Source of the DNA: Koleobacter methoxysyntrophicus | GTDB taxonomy: Bacteria > Bacillota > Thermosediminibacteria > Koleobacterales > Koleobacteraceae | DNA: 64,000 nt | Direction: 5' to 3' | Assembly (NCBI RefSeq): GCF_017301615.1 | Contig: NZ_CP059066.1 | Coordinates: 1,347,001 to 1,411,000 of the forward strand | Shown: piece by piece, positions 25,574 through 34,767 of the stretch | How positions within the stretch are numbered: position 1 is the stretch's first letter | Layout of the letters: every line of letters begins with the position of its first letter | Program-made: the position numbers and the translations under genes | The notes under the pieces: model-generated | What the model was told of the DNA's origin: nothing | What the model saw: the letters and a program-made list of their open reading frames with translations, nothing else | The model's database searches: none

Positions 25574-26047
25574 ATGTTTAATATAGGGGATAAAATAGTT
25601 TATCCAATGCATGGAGCGGGGGTTATTGAAGCTATTGAAGAGAAAGAAATTTTAGGTGAAAAACAAAAATATTATATTATGAAGCTCCCTATCGGTGACA
25701 TGAAAGTAATGATACCTTTAAATAGTGTAGCGGAAGTAGGTTTAAGGAAGGTTATTAAGGACAGGGAAATCGATAAGGTTTTTGAGGTCCTTAAAAGCAA
25801 GAAAACGGCCATGTCTTCCAATTGGAATCACCGTTACAGGGCAAACCTCGAAAAAATTAAAAGCGGTGATATATATAAAGTTGCTGAAGTTGTAAGAAAC
25901 CTTATGTTGAGGGAAAAGGAAAAGGGTCTATCGACAGGGGAAAGAAAAATGCTAGAAAATGCCAGGCAGATTCTGGTAAGTGAGCTTGTGCTGGCTAAAG
26001 GGATAGATGAAGCTGAAGCCGAGGGTATTTTAGATTCGATTTTTTGA
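25574..26047 (+). CDS. carD: CarD/CdnL-family RNA polymerase-binding regulator
   Basis: 157 residues. N-terminal Tudor-like RNA polymerase-interacting domain (MFNIGDKIVYPMHGAGVIEA, then MKVMIPLNSVAEVGLR, up to about residue 60), then a helical DNA-contacting domain (SSNWNHRYRANLEKIKSGD to the C-terminus) with the Trp typical of CarD near residue 81. The family stabilises open promoter complexes, notably at rRNA promoters. A terminator follows, so carD is probably monocistronic behind its two promoters. Confidence 0.93.
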   Translation: MFNIGDKIVYPMHGAGVIEAIEEKEILGEKQKYYIMKLPIGDMKVMIPLNSVAEVGLRKVIKDREIDKVFEVLKSKKTAMSSNWNHRYRANLEKIKSGDIYKVAEVVRNLMLREKEKGLSTGERKMLENARQILVSELVLAKGIDEAEAEGILDSIF

Positions 26048-26052
26048 GGAAA

Positions 26053-26079
26053 GCGTCAGAGACTGGCGCACTTTTTTTT
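26053..26079 (+). terminator. Terminator after carD
   Basis: GCGTCA (26053-26058) pairs with TGGCGC (26064-26069, one G.U), then a run of eight T (26072-26079). A second small hairpin, TTGGC/GCCAA, follows it. Confidence 0.75.
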
Positions 26080-26187
26080 GGCAAATAAAAATGCCAAATT
26101 TCTACAAATAAATGATAGATTTTATCATAAAAATATTGTATAATGAAGAAAATATAAAGTAACAAAAAGAGTAGGAGGTGAATTCTA

Positions 26188-27297
26188 ATGGTTGAAAGAA
26201 TCGTAAGAGGAATCCTGGTAATTATAGGTATAGCTCTTTTTTATCAACTAACAAGTGTGGCTTTAGGTTATCAGGTTATTGATAGCTTTATAAATTTACA
26301 GCCAAATTCTATAACACCCTTAATCATATCGGGGGTAGGCGGTCTTATAGGAGGCCTAATAATATTTATTATAAGCCCGTGGTTGATTAGTTGGGGAAAA
26401 AGGTCCACTTCGTGGATTGAATGCAGGCTTCAAAAAACTCCGGTTAATGATATACTGTATGGTTTCTTTGGATTAGTAATGGGTCTGATCCTTGCAAATT
26501 TGCTGGTTAGAGCTTTCCTGGTTATCCCATGGATTGGGGGATATCTCCCCATTCTTGCAAATGTTATACTCGGTTATCTGGGCATGAGCATAGCCCTGAA
26601 AAAAAAGGACGAACTATCCAGTGCCATACCTTATCTGCCAAAGTTCTCGTTTAAAGATAAATCCAGTTCAAAGGATGAAAAAGAGATAAAACCCAAGATT
26701 TTGGATACGAGTGTAATTATAGATGGCAGAATTGCCGATATATGTCAAACGGGTTTTTTAGAAGGGAAACTTATAATACCCGGTTTTGTACTGGAAGAAC
26801 TGAGACATATTGCAGACTCTTCTGACCTGTTAAAAAGAAACAGGGGCAGAAGGGGCCTTGACATTCTGAATAAGATACAAAAAGAATTAAAAATAGATGT
26901 GGAGATCTACGAAAATGACTTTGAAGATATTGCTGAAGTTGACAGCAAATTGGTCAAACTGGCTCAGATCCTGAACGGCAAGATAATAACCAATGATTAT
27001 AACCTGAACAAAGTAGCGGAATTACAGGGTGTGCCCGTATTAAACATAAACGAACTGGCCAATGCCGTTAAACCTGTAGTGCTTCCCGGTGAAGAAATGG
27101 TTGTCCAGGTAATAAAAGATGGCAAGGAATCCGGTCAGGGAGTGGCATATCTGGACGACGGCACTATGATAGTAGTTGATGGGGGCAGGAAACATATCGG
27201 TGAGACCATAGGAGTAATGGTTACCAGTGTTCTTCAGACTGCTGCCGGAAGAATGATATTTGCGAAACCAAAACAGGAACATCAAAAGGCTTTATAA
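26188..27297 (+). CDS. yacL: Membrane-anchored PIN/TRAM-domain protein (YacL family)
   Basis: 369 residues. Four predicted N-terminal membrane helices (about 7-30, 42-68, 90-112, 116-135), a cytoplasmic PIN nuclease domain (about 170-290) opening with [16 protein letters not shown], with further acidic residues near EELRHIAD and [13 protein letters not shown], and a C-terminal TRAM-like RNA-binding domain (about 300-362). Conserved just upstream of ispD in many Firmicutes; the biological substrate is unsettled. A TATAAT (26139-26144) lies upstream with a weak -35. Confidence 0.92.
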   Translation: MVERIVRGILVIIGIALFYQLTSVALGYQVIDSFINLQPNSITPLIISGVGGLIGGLIIFIISPWLISWGKRSTSWIECRLQKTPVNDILYGFFGLVMGLILANLLVRAFLVIPWIGGYLPILANVILGYLGMSIALKKKDELSSAIPYLPKFSFKDKSSSKDEKEIKPKILDTSVIIDGRIADICQTGFLEGKLIIPGFVLEELRHIADSSDLLKRNRGRRGLDILNKIQKELKIDVEIYENDFEDIAEVDSKLVKLAQILNGKIITNDYNLNKVAELQGVPVLNINELANAVKPVVLPGEEMVVQVIKDGKESGQGVAYLDDGTMIVVDGGRKHIGETIGVMVTSVLQTAAGRMIFAKPKQEHQKAL

Positions 27298-27318
27298 CTA
27301 AAAACAGAGGTGACCCAG

Positions 27319-27999
27319 ATGAAGGTATCGGCAATTATTGCGGCAGCAGGTCATGGGCAGAGAATGGGGGCTGCCATCAGTAAGCAGTTTTTAAATCTAA
27401 AAGGGAAGCCCATTATAGTTCATACCCTGGATGTTTTTTACCGCATAAAACGGATTAATGAAATAATCCTTGTAGTGGGCAGTAATGAAATGGAATACTG
27501 CAATAGTGAAATTATAAAAAGGCACCTGTTTAAAGGCATTAAATTGGTGCCGGGTGGAAAGGAAAGGCAGGATTCAGTATATAATGGTTTGAGGGCCTGT
27601 GACCCTCAAACCGATTTTGTTATTATCCATGACGGTGTAAGACCTTTAATAAATCAGGATATTGTGATTAAAGCGCTGAGTACCGCTGAAATCTACGGGG
27701 CCTGTGGTGTGGCTGTTCCTGTTAAAGATACCATAAAAGTTGTAGATGAAAAGGGATTTGTTAAAAATACCCCGGATAGAGACAGGCTCTGGGCCGTTCA
27801 AACACCCCAGGTTTTCAGGTATCCCCTTATCTTAAAGGCCCATGAAAGGGCCAGAGAACAGGAATTTATTGGAACGGATGATACCGTTTTAGTGGAAAGA
27901 CTGGGGGAACGGGTGAAGATAATAGAAGGGTCTTATGAAAATATAAAGATTACCACCCCCGAAGACCTGACAATTGCTGAATCTATCCTTTCCCGATAA
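27319..27999 (+). CDS. ispD: 2-C-methyl-D-erythritol 4-phosphate cytidylyltransferase
   Basis: Activates methylerythritol phosphate with CTP in the non-mevalonate isoprenoid pathway. 226 residues from ATG 27319, which sits 5 bases after GAGGTGA; the upstream in-frame GTG 27310 overlaps that ribosome site. Seen: SAIIAAAGHGQRMGAAISKQ (nucleotidyltransferase signature with the key Arg and Lys), VIIHDGVRPL, and VKDTIKVVDEKG (substrate-binding). 19 bases after yacL, so part of that operon. Confidence 0.95.
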   Translation: MKVSAIIAAAGHGQRMGAAISKQFLNLKGKPIIVHTLDVFYRIKRINEIILVVGSNEMEYCNSEIIKRHLFKGIKLVPGGKERQDSVYNGLRACDPQTDFVIIHDGVRPLINQDIVIKALSTAEIYGACGVAVPVKDTIKVVDEKGFVKNTPDRDRLWAVQTPQVFRYPLILKAHERAREQEFIGTDDTVLVERLGERVKIIEGSYENIKITTPEDLTIAESILSR

Positions 28000-28041
28000 G
28001 GGTAAGGTCGAACCTGGTATGAGAGGAAGGTGCTGAGTGTG

Positions 28042-28524
28042 ATGCGCATAGGAATAGGGTATGATGTCCACAGGCTGGTAAAGGAAAGAAAGCTGATTCT
28101 GGGCGGTGTAGAAATACCCTTTGAGAAAGGTCTGGAAGGGCATTCGGATGCAGATGTTTTGATTCATGCTGTTATGGATGCGCTTTTGGGGGCTGCAGGT
28201 TTAGGGGATATAGGGAAGCTTTTCCCGGACAGCGATCCTGCTTATAAAGGCATTTCCAGTATGGTATTACTTGAGAATACAGAAAAACTTATAAGGGAAC
28301 GGGGCTATGAAGTGAACAATATTGATGTTACGGTAGTAGCCCAGAAACCAAAGATATCCCCTTATACGCGCCAGATGATAAATAATATATCGCGGGTTCT
28401 CGGAATAAAGGAAGAGCGTATAAATATAAAGGGAACGACGACAGAAGGTCTCGGATTTACGGGGAGAGAGGAAGGGATTGCCGCCTTTGCCGTTTGTACC
28501 ATTAAAGAAATAACCAACTGTTAG
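28042..28524 (+). CDS. ispF: 2-C-methyl-D-erythritol 2,4-cyclodiphosphate synthase
   Basis: Cyclises the CDP-methylerythritol phosphate made from the IspD product. 160 residues from ATG 28042 ([12 protein letters not shown], metal-binding Asp and His), then [20 protein letters not shown] (third metal ligand) and the C-terminal [23 protein letters not shown] 12 bases upstream is possible but falls on the ribosome site. Last gene of yacL-ispD-ispF. Confidence 0.95.
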   Translation: MRIGIGYDVHRLVKERKLILGGVEIPFEKGLEGHSDADVLIHAVMDALLGAAGLGDIGKLFPDSDPAYKGISSMVLLENTEKLIRERGYEVNNIDVTVVAQKPKISPYTRQMINNISRVLGIKEERINIKGTTTEGLGFTGREEGIAAFAVCTIKEITNC

Positions 28525-28620
28525 CTTTTTTAAGGTAATTTCCTTTATTGTTGGGCCTAAAAAGCAAAAATAACCAGTATAAAAAAAATAATTATGAACA
28601 ACATTTAAATATAAACAAAA

Positions 28621-28757
28621 ATTATCACCGAATTCCCTGTAAGGGATACGGGGGACCCAACTGTGGGGTGAATCTCCCTTGATTTTGCAATAAGCAGAGA
28701 TTAAGGGAGTAGGGCTATCCTTTCAGCCCGAATCCGTCAGCTAACCCCGGAGGTGTA
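28621..28757 (+). ncRNA. Cyclic di-AMP riboswitch (ydaO/yuaA type)
   Basis: The conserved core is legible: CCGAAT (28628-28633), GGATACGGGGGACCCAA (about 28644-28660), TGGGGTGAATCTCCCTT (about 28664-28680), a variable stem, GTAGGGCTATCC (about 28710-28721), and GCCCGAATCCGTCAGCTAACC (about 28728-28747). It lies directly upstream of an RlpA-like wall enzyme, one of the best-known targets of this class. These are generally OFF switches at high c-di-AMP; the expression platform here is not obvious. Confidence 0.9.
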
Positions 28758-28773
28758 GAAAGGAGGGCTCAGG

Positions 28774-29205
28774 ATGTTTAAAGGTAAAAGGCTGCTGAAT
28801 ATTGTTGCCGTTCTTTTGGCTGCAGTCTGTATATTGTCTTTTAACGTTTTAGACTCCCTTCAAACGTCTGTAGCTTTTTCCTATTATCCGGAGAGGATTA
28901 TTGAAACAACTAACCGTGAATTCGAAGCTGTCGCTTCATGGTACGGCCCCGGGTTTCACGGCAAAAGGACTGCCAGCGGTGAGGTCTACAACCAGTATGA
29001 ACTTACGGCAGCCCATAGGACCCTCCCTTTTGGAACCAGAGTGAGGGTTACAAATACCATCAATAATAAAAGCACCGTAGTAAGAATTAACGATAGGGGA
29101 CCGTATATTCCGGGAAGGGGCCTGGATATATCATACGGAGCAGCAAAGGAAATAGGTTTGTTAGAAGCGGGGATTGCTAGAGTAAAGATTGAAATACTAA
29201 TGTGA
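28774..29205 (+). CDS. rlpA: RlpA-like double-psi beta-barrel protein (putative lytic transglycosylase)
   Basis: 143 residues. N-terminal signal/membrane segment (about 7-24, LLNIVAVLLAAVCILSF), then the RlpA/3D barrel: ASWYGPGFHGKRTASGEVYN (about 53-72), HRTLPFGTRVRVTN, RINDRGPYIPGRGLDIS with the acidic active-site-type Asp residues. Exported and expected to act on peptidoglycan. It has no SPOR domain, unlike RlpA of Gram-negatives. Controlled by the c-di-AMP riboswitch upstream, which ties it to wall and osmotic homeostasis. Confidence 0.88.
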   Translation: MFKGKRLLNIVAVLLAAVCILSFNVLDSLQTSVAFSYYPERIIETTNREFEAVASWYGPGFHGKRTASGEVYNQYELTAAHRTLPFGTRVRVTNTINNKSTVVRINDRGPYIPGRGLDISYGAAKEIGLLEAGIARVKIEILM

Positions 29206-29215
29206 GGCGTAAATT

Positions 29216-29246
29216 AAAGCACATATCCTCTGTGATGTGTGCTTTT
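29216..29246 (+). terminator. Terminator after rlpA
   Basis: AAAGCACA (29216-29223) pairs with TGTGCTTT (29238-29245), extendable by two pairs, then a short T-run. Confidence 0.6.
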
Positions 29247-29254
29247 AAAATAAT

Positions 29255-29446
29255 ATGACTATCCCCTTGGCTCAGGGAGAATTAAATGGCATCCCTCCGC
29301 TTGCCGTTCGCCCCGCTCTTAGCTCCGCTCACTCTGGAATTTGGCTCTCCGCCATCACAGGCTAGGAGCCAAATTAACAGTCGCTCCGGAATTTGCCATT
29401 TATTCAACTGGTCTTGCCGTATCCTGAGTAAAGTATATAGTCAAAT
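29255..29446 (-). repeat. Dispersed intergenic repeat, copy 4 (full length)
   Basis: About 190 bp, opposite in orientation to copy 2 and nearly co-linear with its reverse complement. Ends ATGACTATCCCCTTGGCTCAGG and ATCCTGAGTAAAGTATATAGTC. The central stem AATTTGGCTC/GAGCCAAATT (29338-29347 with 29366-29375) is perfect. AAAATAAT lies at both outer edges (29247-29254, 29447-29454), a possible 8-bp target duplication. It sits between the rlpA terminator and gltX. Confidence 0.82.
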
Positions 29447-29532
29447 AAAATAATAGCTTTAGGTTTTTATATGTGTTATAATAATTAAAGCTTTATTTGC
29501 AGAGAATGAAAAAGGAAATGAGGAGGAGAAAT

Positions 29533-30987
29533 ATGGTCAGAGTAAGGTTTGCCCCCAGTCCTACAGGACATTTACATATAGGAGGTGCCAGAACGGCCCT
29601 GTTTAATTTATTATTTGCCAGAAGACATGGCGGAACATTTATCTTACGTATAGAGGATACCGATTTGAAACGTTCATCTTATGAATCGGAAGAAGTAATT
29701 ATAAAGGACCTTCAGTGGCTGGGAATTGACTGGGATGAAGGGGTGGTAAAAGGAGGCGAGTTCGGGCCTTACCGTTCAACGGAAAGAAGGCATATTTATA
29801 AGGAATATGTGGATAAACTCCTTAAAGAAGGAAAGGCATATTACTGTTACTGTACCCCTGAAGAACTGGAAGAGGAAAGAAAAAACCTCTTAAAAAAAGG
29901 CCAGATGCCGAGATACATGGGTAAATGCAGGTATTTATCGCCGGAAGAAATAAAAGCCTTTGAAGAACAGGGAAGGAAACCGGTAATTAGATTCAAGGTG
30001 CCCGATGATCAGCTGATTGTGGTTGATGACATGGTACGGGGTAAAGTCGAATTCGACAGCAGCGGCATCGGCGATTTTGTAATCGTTAAATCTGACGGCA
30101 TACCGGTATATAATTTTGCGGTGGTTATAGACGATTACCTGATGAAGATAACCCATGTGATAAGGGGTGAAGAGCATCTCTCCAATACCCCCAGGCAGAT
30201 ATTGATTTATGATGCCCTCGGCATGGAGATTCCAAAATTTGCTCATGTTTCATTGATCCTGGGCAAAGACCGGACCAAGATGAGTAAACGGCATGGGGCT
30301 ACATGGGTAGAACAGTACAGGGATGAAGGTTATTTGCCGGAGGCCATTATTAATTTTCTGGCCCTGCTGGGATGGTCACCGGAAAGCGAACAGGAGATAT
30401 TCTCCATGGAGGAGCTGTGCCGTCAGTTTTCCCTTGACAGGGTTGCGAAAAACCCGGCTGTTTTTGATATTGATAAATTAAAATGGATGAACGGCCATTA
30501 TATCAGAAATAGTTCTACGGAGAGGATCACTGAAATGGCTGTTCCCTACTTATTGAAGGCCGGTTATATTAAAGAAAGGGATGCAGAAGAAAGATTCAGC
30601 TGGTTAAATGATATTGTGGATGCAGTTAAAGAAAGCCTGACGGTAGTATCCGAAGTTGCGGAAAAAACCAGATTGTTTTTTGAGGATTCTGTAAGTCCTG
30701 AAGATGATGAAGCCCGGGAGGTTTTGAAACAGGACCATATTCCTCATTTAATTGAGGTCTTCAGGGAGAAAGTGAAACAGGCGCCTGAAGTCGATGAAGG
30801 GTTTTTAAACAGGGTATTTAAAGAGATTCAAAAGCAAACGGGAATAAAAGGCAGGAAACTTTTTATGCCTGTAAGGGTTCTTCTCACCGGTCAAACCCAC
30901 GGTCCGGAGCTGGGCAGGATATTAATGATTTTAGGGAAGAACAGTATATTGAAGAGGTTAGATCACATGCAAAAAAACTTTATTTGA
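29533..30987 (+). CDS. gltX: Glutamyl-tRNA synthetase
   Basis: Charges tRNA-Glu (and possibly tRNA-Gln for amidation) with glutamate. 484 residues from ATG 29533, 6 bases after AGGAGG; an earlier in-frame ATG-rich stretch lacks a ribosome site. Class I features: VRFAPSPTGHLHIGGARTAL (HIGH-type motif), a Cys-rich loop YYCYCTPEEL, GEEHLSNTPRQILIY, and DRTKMSKRHGA (KMSKS-type). C-terminal anticodon-binding helices from about residue 320. It precedes the Cys T-box and cysE-cysS, a common Firmicutes order. Confidence 0.96.
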   Translation: MVRVRFAPSPTGHLHIGGARTALFNLLFARRHGGTFILRIEDTDLKRSSYESEEVIIKDLQWLGIDWDEGVVKGGEFGPYRSTERRHIYKEYVDKLLKEGKAYYCYCTPEELEEERKNLLKKGQMPRYMGKCRYLSPEEIKAFEEQGRKPVIRFKVPDDQLIVVDDMVRGKVEFDSSGIGDFVIVKSDGIPVYNFAVVIDDYLMKITHVIRGEEHLSNTPRQILIYDALGMEIPKFAHVSLILGKDRTKMSKRHGATWVEQYRDEGYLPEAIINFLALLGWSPESEQEIFSMEELCRQFSLDRVAKNPAVFDIDKLKWMNGHYIRNSSTERITEMAVPYLLKAGYIKERDAEERFSWLNDIVDAVKESLTVVSEVAEKTRLFFEDSVSPEDDEAREVLKQDHIPHLIEVFREKVKQAPEVDEGFLNRVFKEIQKQTGIKGRKLFMPVRVLLTGQTHGPELGRILMILGKNSILKRLDHMQKNFI

Positions 30988-30989
30988 CC

Positions 30990-31019
30990 TTGACTTTACG
31001 GAGGTCCAAATAGTATAAT
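30990..31019 (+). promoter_or_regulatory. Promoter of the cysE-cysS T-box transcript
   Basis: TTGACT (30990-30995), 18 bp, TATAAT (31014-31019), a few bases after the gltX stop. Confidence 0.7.
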
Positions 31020-31049
31020 ATAAAGACAAATAAGCAATAATAACATAAA

Positions 31050-31289
31050 CAATAAAAGGCTGTGAAAGGGCTCAGTATGTTTTATTCGAACCTCAAGAGA
31101 GGAACTGTCACCGGCTGAGAGCAGTTCCAGGATGGATAAAACAGAAATTGCACCCGGGAGCCTTGGCTGTGAAAGAAACGTAGCAGTCAACGGGATAAAC
31201 CGTTATATTAATCGAGTCGGGGCATAAAAGCCCAAACAGAGTGGGACCGCGGACCCTTCCGTCTCTGAAGGAGATGGAAGGGTTTTTTT
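31050..31289 (+). ncRNA. T-box leader, cysteine-specific
   Basis: A T-box sequence AACAGAGTGGGACCGCGG (31235-31252) precedes a terminator (ACCCTTCC 31253-31260 with GGAAGGGT 31276-31283, then T-run to 31289). The upstream Stem I region runs from about 31050. Its specifier region GAAATTGCACCC (about 31142-31153) offers the codon TGC, i.e. tRNA-Cys, which agrees with the downstream cysE and cysS. Uncharged tRNA-Cys would favour the antiterminator and read-through. The TGGG of the T-box would pair with the tRNA 3' end by a G.U at the discriminator. Confidence 0.9.
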
Positions 31290-31313
31290 ATATTGATTGG
31301 GAGGGAGAGATCC

Positions 31314-32000
31314 ATGTTTAAGAAATTAAAAGGAATTATTAAAACCCTGAAGGATGATATAAGAGTAGTGTTTGAAAGAGATCCGGCGGCTAAAAGCACC
31401 ATGGAGGTCATATTGTGTTACCCGGGGTTCCATGCAGTCATCCTGCACCGAATTGCCCATTATTTATATAACAAAAAGCTGATCCTGCTGCCCAGATTGA
31501 TTTCTCAATTCAACAGGTTTATTACAGGGATTGAAATACATCCGGGAGCAAGGATCGGCAGGGGGTTTTTCATTGACCATGGAATGGGGATAGTTATCGG
31601 TGAGACTACAGAAATCGGGGACAACGTGACCCTTTATCAGGGGGTGACCCTGGGGGGCACAGGGAAGGAAAAAGGCAAAAGGCACCCAACCATAGGGAAT
31701 AATGTGGTTATAGGTGCCGGAGCAAAAATCCTGGGTCCCTTTAAAATCGGCGACAACGTTAAAATCGGGGCAGGTGCAGTAGTATTGAAGGAAATCCCGC
31801 CCAATTCGACGGTAGTTGGGGTACCCGGAAGAATCGTGGTCAGGGATGTCCCCGACTATACCTCTGCCGATTTTGTTGAGGTAGATTTGAAGCACCACGA
31901 ACTCCCTGACCCTGTAGCAGATATGTTGAAGTGCCTGCAAAAGAAAATAAAAGAACTGGAAGACAAGATTAAGACCCTGGAAGGAGGAGATGAAGGATGA
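31314..32000 (+). CDS. cysE: Serine O-acetyltransferase
   Basis: Acetylates serine from acetyl-CoA, the first step of cysteine synthesis. 228 residues from ATG 31314 behind GGGAGGGAGAG. N-terminal helices ([15 protein letters not shown]), then left-handed parallel beta-helix hexapeptides ([23 protein letters not shown]-type repeats [24 protein letters not shown]) with the catalytic His in IDHGMG. A short Lys/Glu-rich C-terminal helix. Overlaps cysS by 4 bases. Confidence 0.95.
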   Translation: MFKKLKGIIKTLKDDIRVVFERDPAAKSTMEVILCYPGFHAVILHRIAHYLYNKKLILLPRLISQFNRFITGIEIHPGARIGRGFFIDHGMGIVIGETTEIGDNVTLYQGVTLGGTGKEKGKRHPTIGNNVVIGAGAKILGPFKIGDNVKIGAGAVVLKEIPPNSTVVGVPGRIVVRDVPDYTSADFVEVDLKHHELPDPVADMLKCLQKKIKELEDKIKTLEGGDEG

Positions 32001-33391
32001 GAATATATAATACGCTGACAAGGAAAAAAGAAGAACTGATACCCGTCAGAGATAGAGAGGTGCGGATGTATGTGTGCGGACCTACCGTATATAACTATTT
32101 CCACATAGGCAATGCCAGGGTATTTATAACCTTTGATACCTTCAGGAGATATCTAAAATACAGGGGGTACAAGGTTATATATGTCCAGAACTTTACAGAT
32201 ATAGATGATAAGCTTATAAAAAGGGCAAAGGAAGAAGGGGTCACCGTAAAGGAAATAGCCGAAAAGTATATAGAAGAGTATTTCAGGGATGCCGATGCTT
32301 TAGGGATAGAGCGGGCCGATTACCATCCCCGGGCTACCGAAAACATCCCCGAAATAATAGAAATTATTAAGACCCTCCAGAACAAAGGTTATGCATATGA
32401 GGTAGAAGGGGATGTATATTACAGGGCGAGGAAATTTGAGGATTACGGCAAACTTTCCCATCAAAACCTGGAAGAACTGGAAGCAGGTGCAAGGGTTCAG
32501 GTGGAAGAAAGAAAAGAAGACCCGCTGGATTTTACCCTGTGGAAAAGGGCAAAACCCGGGGAACCATCATGGGATAGCCCGTGGGGTAAAGGGAGGCCCG
32601 GGTGGCATATAGAATGTTCGGCCATGGCATTAAAATACCTGGGGGAAACTATAGACATCCATGCAGGAGGGCCTGACCTGATTTTTCCTCACCATGAAAA
32701 CGAGATAGCCCAGAGTGAGGGGGCAACGGGTAAACCCTTCGCTAAGTACTGGATGCATGTAGGTTATCTTAATGTTAACAACGAAAAGATGTCCAAATCC
32801 CTGGGCAACTTTTTTACCGCGAGGGAGATTGCTGCCAGATATGACCCCGAAGTAATAAGGTTTTTTATGCTGTCGGCCCATTACAGGAGCCCTATAAATT
32901 TCAGCCCTGAACTCCTTGACCAGGCCGGGAAGGCTCTGGAAAGATTATATAATACAATCGACAACCTTGCACATCTCTTCAAAAATACCGATGATACAGA
33001 AGAGAGGCCGTATTTTTTAAAGAAGCTTGAAGAATTAAGGGATAAATTCATTAATGCAATGGATGATGATTTTAATACGGCCGATGCTATTTCAATCCTT
33101 TTCGACATTTCCCGGGAAATTAATACCGTTTTAAATGAAAGGTCAAAAAAGAATCACATTGACAGGGCCCTTAACCTCCTGAAGGAACTCGGAGGTATAT
33201 TAGGGATACTCAAGAAAGAAAGGGATGTTATCCTGGAAAAGGAAATCGAAGCCCTTGTAAAGAAACGGGAACAGGCCCGCAAGGAAAAAGACTGGGCAAC
33301 GGCTGACAGCATACGGGAACAGCTGAAAAAAAAGGGGATAATCCTGGAAGATACTCCTGCCGGTGTCCGGTGGAAGAGGGAAAACCTATGA
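31997..33391 (+). CDS. cysS: Cysteinyl-tRNA synthetase
   Basis: Charges tRNA-Cys. 464 residues. [20 protein letters not shown] contains the zinc-ligand Cys and HIGN motif; WHIECSAMA (second zinc Cys); [11 protein letters not shown] (zinc His); [10 protein letters not shown] (about 266-275). ATG start overlaps the end of cysE (ATGA), so the two are coupled under the Cys T-box. Confidence 0.97.
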   Translation: MRIYNTLTRKKEELIPVRDREVRMYVCGPTVYNYFHIGNARVFITFDTFRRYLKYRGYKVIYVQNFTDIDDKLIKRAKEEGVTVKEIAEKYIEEYFRDADALGIERADYHPRATENIPEIIEIIKTLQNKGYAYEVEGDVYYRARKFEDYGKLSHQNLEELEAGARVQVEERKEDPLDFTLWKRAKPGEPSWDSPWGKGRPGWHIECSAMALKYLGETIDIHAGGPDLIFPHHENEIAQSEGATGKPFAKYWMHVGYLNVNNEKMSKSLGNFFTAREIAARYDPEVIRFFMLSAHYRSPINFSPELLDQAGKALERLYNTIDNLAHLFKNTDDTEERPYFLKKLEELRDKFINAMDDDFNTADAISILFDISREINTVLNERSKKNHIDRALNLLKELGGILGILKKERDVILEKEIEALVKKREQARKEKDWATADSIREQLKKKGIILEDTPAGVRWKRENL

Positions 33392-33849
33392 TAAAAATCT
33401 TAAGTAATCTGTTGGATTTATACGGAAGAGTAAGCAAGGGGAAAGCCGGAGACCCTTTCGATGTTAACGGGCTTTCCCCATTAGTTTGGGCATATATCGG
33501 GGATGGTGTATTTGAGGTTTTTATAAGGACGCTGCTGGTAACTGAAGGAAAACAAAAACTTGCAGACATACATCAAACAGCAGTGAAATATGTAAATTCA
33601 TCGGCACAATCAGCACTTATTCGCACAATAGAGCCATTTTTACATGATGATGAAAGAGAGATTGTGAAAAAGGGGAGGAATACAAAATCTAATATACCGA
33701 GAAATGCAGATATGTGCGATTACCGCTACAGTACCGGCCTTGAAGCATTAATCGGATACCTTTATCTAACTGGAAAAAGCACCAGATTATCGGAAATATT
33801 CGGAATGATAGCTGATAAACTTAAAAATATTGAAAACAATGTACGTTAA
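33388..33849 (+). CDS. mrnC: Mini-ribonuclease III
   Basis: Processes 23S rRNA ends in Firmicutes; an RNase III catalytic domain without the dsRNA-binding domain. 153 residues from ATG 33388, which overlaps the cysS stop; an in-frame GTG 18 bases upstream would cover the ribosome site AGAGGG. The signature [20 protein letters not shown] carries the catalytic Asp; [14 protein letters not shown] gives the second acidic motif. The order cysE-cysS-mrnC matches many Firmicutes. Confidence 0.93.
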   Translation: MIKILSNLLDLYGRVSKGKAGDPFDVNGLSPLVWAYIGDGVFEVFIRTLLVTEGKQKLADIHQTAVKYVNSSAQSALIRTIEPFLHDDEREIVKKGRNTKSNIPRNADMCDYRYSTGLEALIGYLYLTGKSTRLSEIFGMIADKLKNIENNVR

Positions 33850-33886
33850 ATGATATAATTGAGGAAAGAAATTTGGAGGGTTTTTT

Positions 33887-34564
33887 ATGGAAGTGAGACT
33901 TATAAACCATACACCTGATCCCGAAAGGACCGTTGCAGCAGCTGCAAGGATGTGTTACTCGCCTATCGGTGCCAAGAGGATTATGGAGGATTTCTCCGAT
34001 GAAGAAGTAAGGAATTTCCTGCAGAAGCTTATTCAAATGGGGCACCTTTCCCCTACGGAGCATGCTTCCTTTACTTTTAGTATTAGCGGCAGTCGGTCAA
34101 TGAGCCACCAGCTGGTCCGCCACAGAATAGCCAGTTATTCCCAAAAATCCCAGAGGTACATAAAAGAGGGTGAATTTAATTATATAATCCCCCCTTCAAT
34201 CAGGGATAACCCGGAAGCAGAAAAGGTTTTTATAGAGGAAATGGAAAATATAAAAAATGCATATAAGAGACTGATGGAATTGGGCATTCATCAGGAAGAT
34301 GCCCGTTTTATTCTGCCCAATGCCTGTGAGACCAATCTCATCTGCACCTTTAATACCAGGTCCCTTTATAATTTCTTCAAATTGAGGTGCTGTACAAGGG
34401 CTCAGTGGGAAATAAGGGAAGTGGCCCAGAGGATGTTAGAAGAAGTCAAAAAAGTTGCCCCTATCCTCTTTGAAAAAGCAGGCCCTCCGTGCATAAGTGA
34501 AGGGATATGCCGGGAGGGAGATATGTCATGCGGGCGGATAAAACATATTAAAAAAAGTATATAG
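33887..34564 (+). CDS. thyX: Flavin-dependent thymidylate synthase
   Basis: Makes dTMP from dUMP with methylene-THF and FADH2. 225 residues. ThyX signature RHRIASYSQKSQRY (about 79-92, RHRxxSxxxxSxRY), FILPNACETNL, and NFFKLRCCTRAQWEIREVA. The C-terminal CISEGICREGDMSCG is Cys-rich. A TATAATTGAGG stretch (33853 on) could serve as its own -10. Together with nrdJ it shows oxygen-independent and alternative nucleotide enzymes in this genome. Confidence 0.96.
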   Translation: MEVRLINHTPDPERTVAAAARMCYSPIGAKRIMEDFSDEEVRNFLQKLIQMGHLSPTEHASFTFSISGSRSMSHQLVRHRIASYSQKSQRYIKEGEFNYIIPPSIRDNPEAEKVFIEEMENIKNAYKRLMELGIHQEDARFILPNACETNLICTFNTRSLYNFFKLRCCTRAQWEIREVAQRMLEEVKKVAPILFEKAGPPCISEGICREGDMSCGRIKHIKKSI

Positions 34565-34668
34565 TCAGTTTTAAAAAAAAGGGTATAGGGAGAGGGGAGA
34601 TGTAATTGGGGACACTTTATAATTATAGATGATAAAATGTTCTTCATTTCTGGAGATTTAAATAAATT
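34565..34668 (+). other. Gap after thyX with no recognisable feature
   Basis: AT-rich stretch between the thyX stop and repeat copy 5. No hairpin with T-run and no reading frame worth calling. Confidence 0.4.
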
Positions 34669-34737
34669 AGGAGCCAAATTAACAGTCGCTTATGTGTTCA
34701 ACTGGACTTGCCGTATCCTGAGTAAAGTATATAGTCA
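34669..34737 (-). repeat. Dispersed intergenic repeat, copy 5 (short remnant)
   Basis: AGGAGCCAAATTAACAGTCGC, then TATGTGTTCAACTGG and the terminus CCGTATCCTGAGTAAAGTAT plus ATAGTCA. It has only the last third of the element, and compared with copies 3 and 6 also lacks the TTTGCCATTTA stretch. Same orientation as copies 3, 4 and 6. Confidence 0.75.
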
Positions 34738-34767
34738 TTAAAGATTATATAAGAAAGAGGTTGAAAA

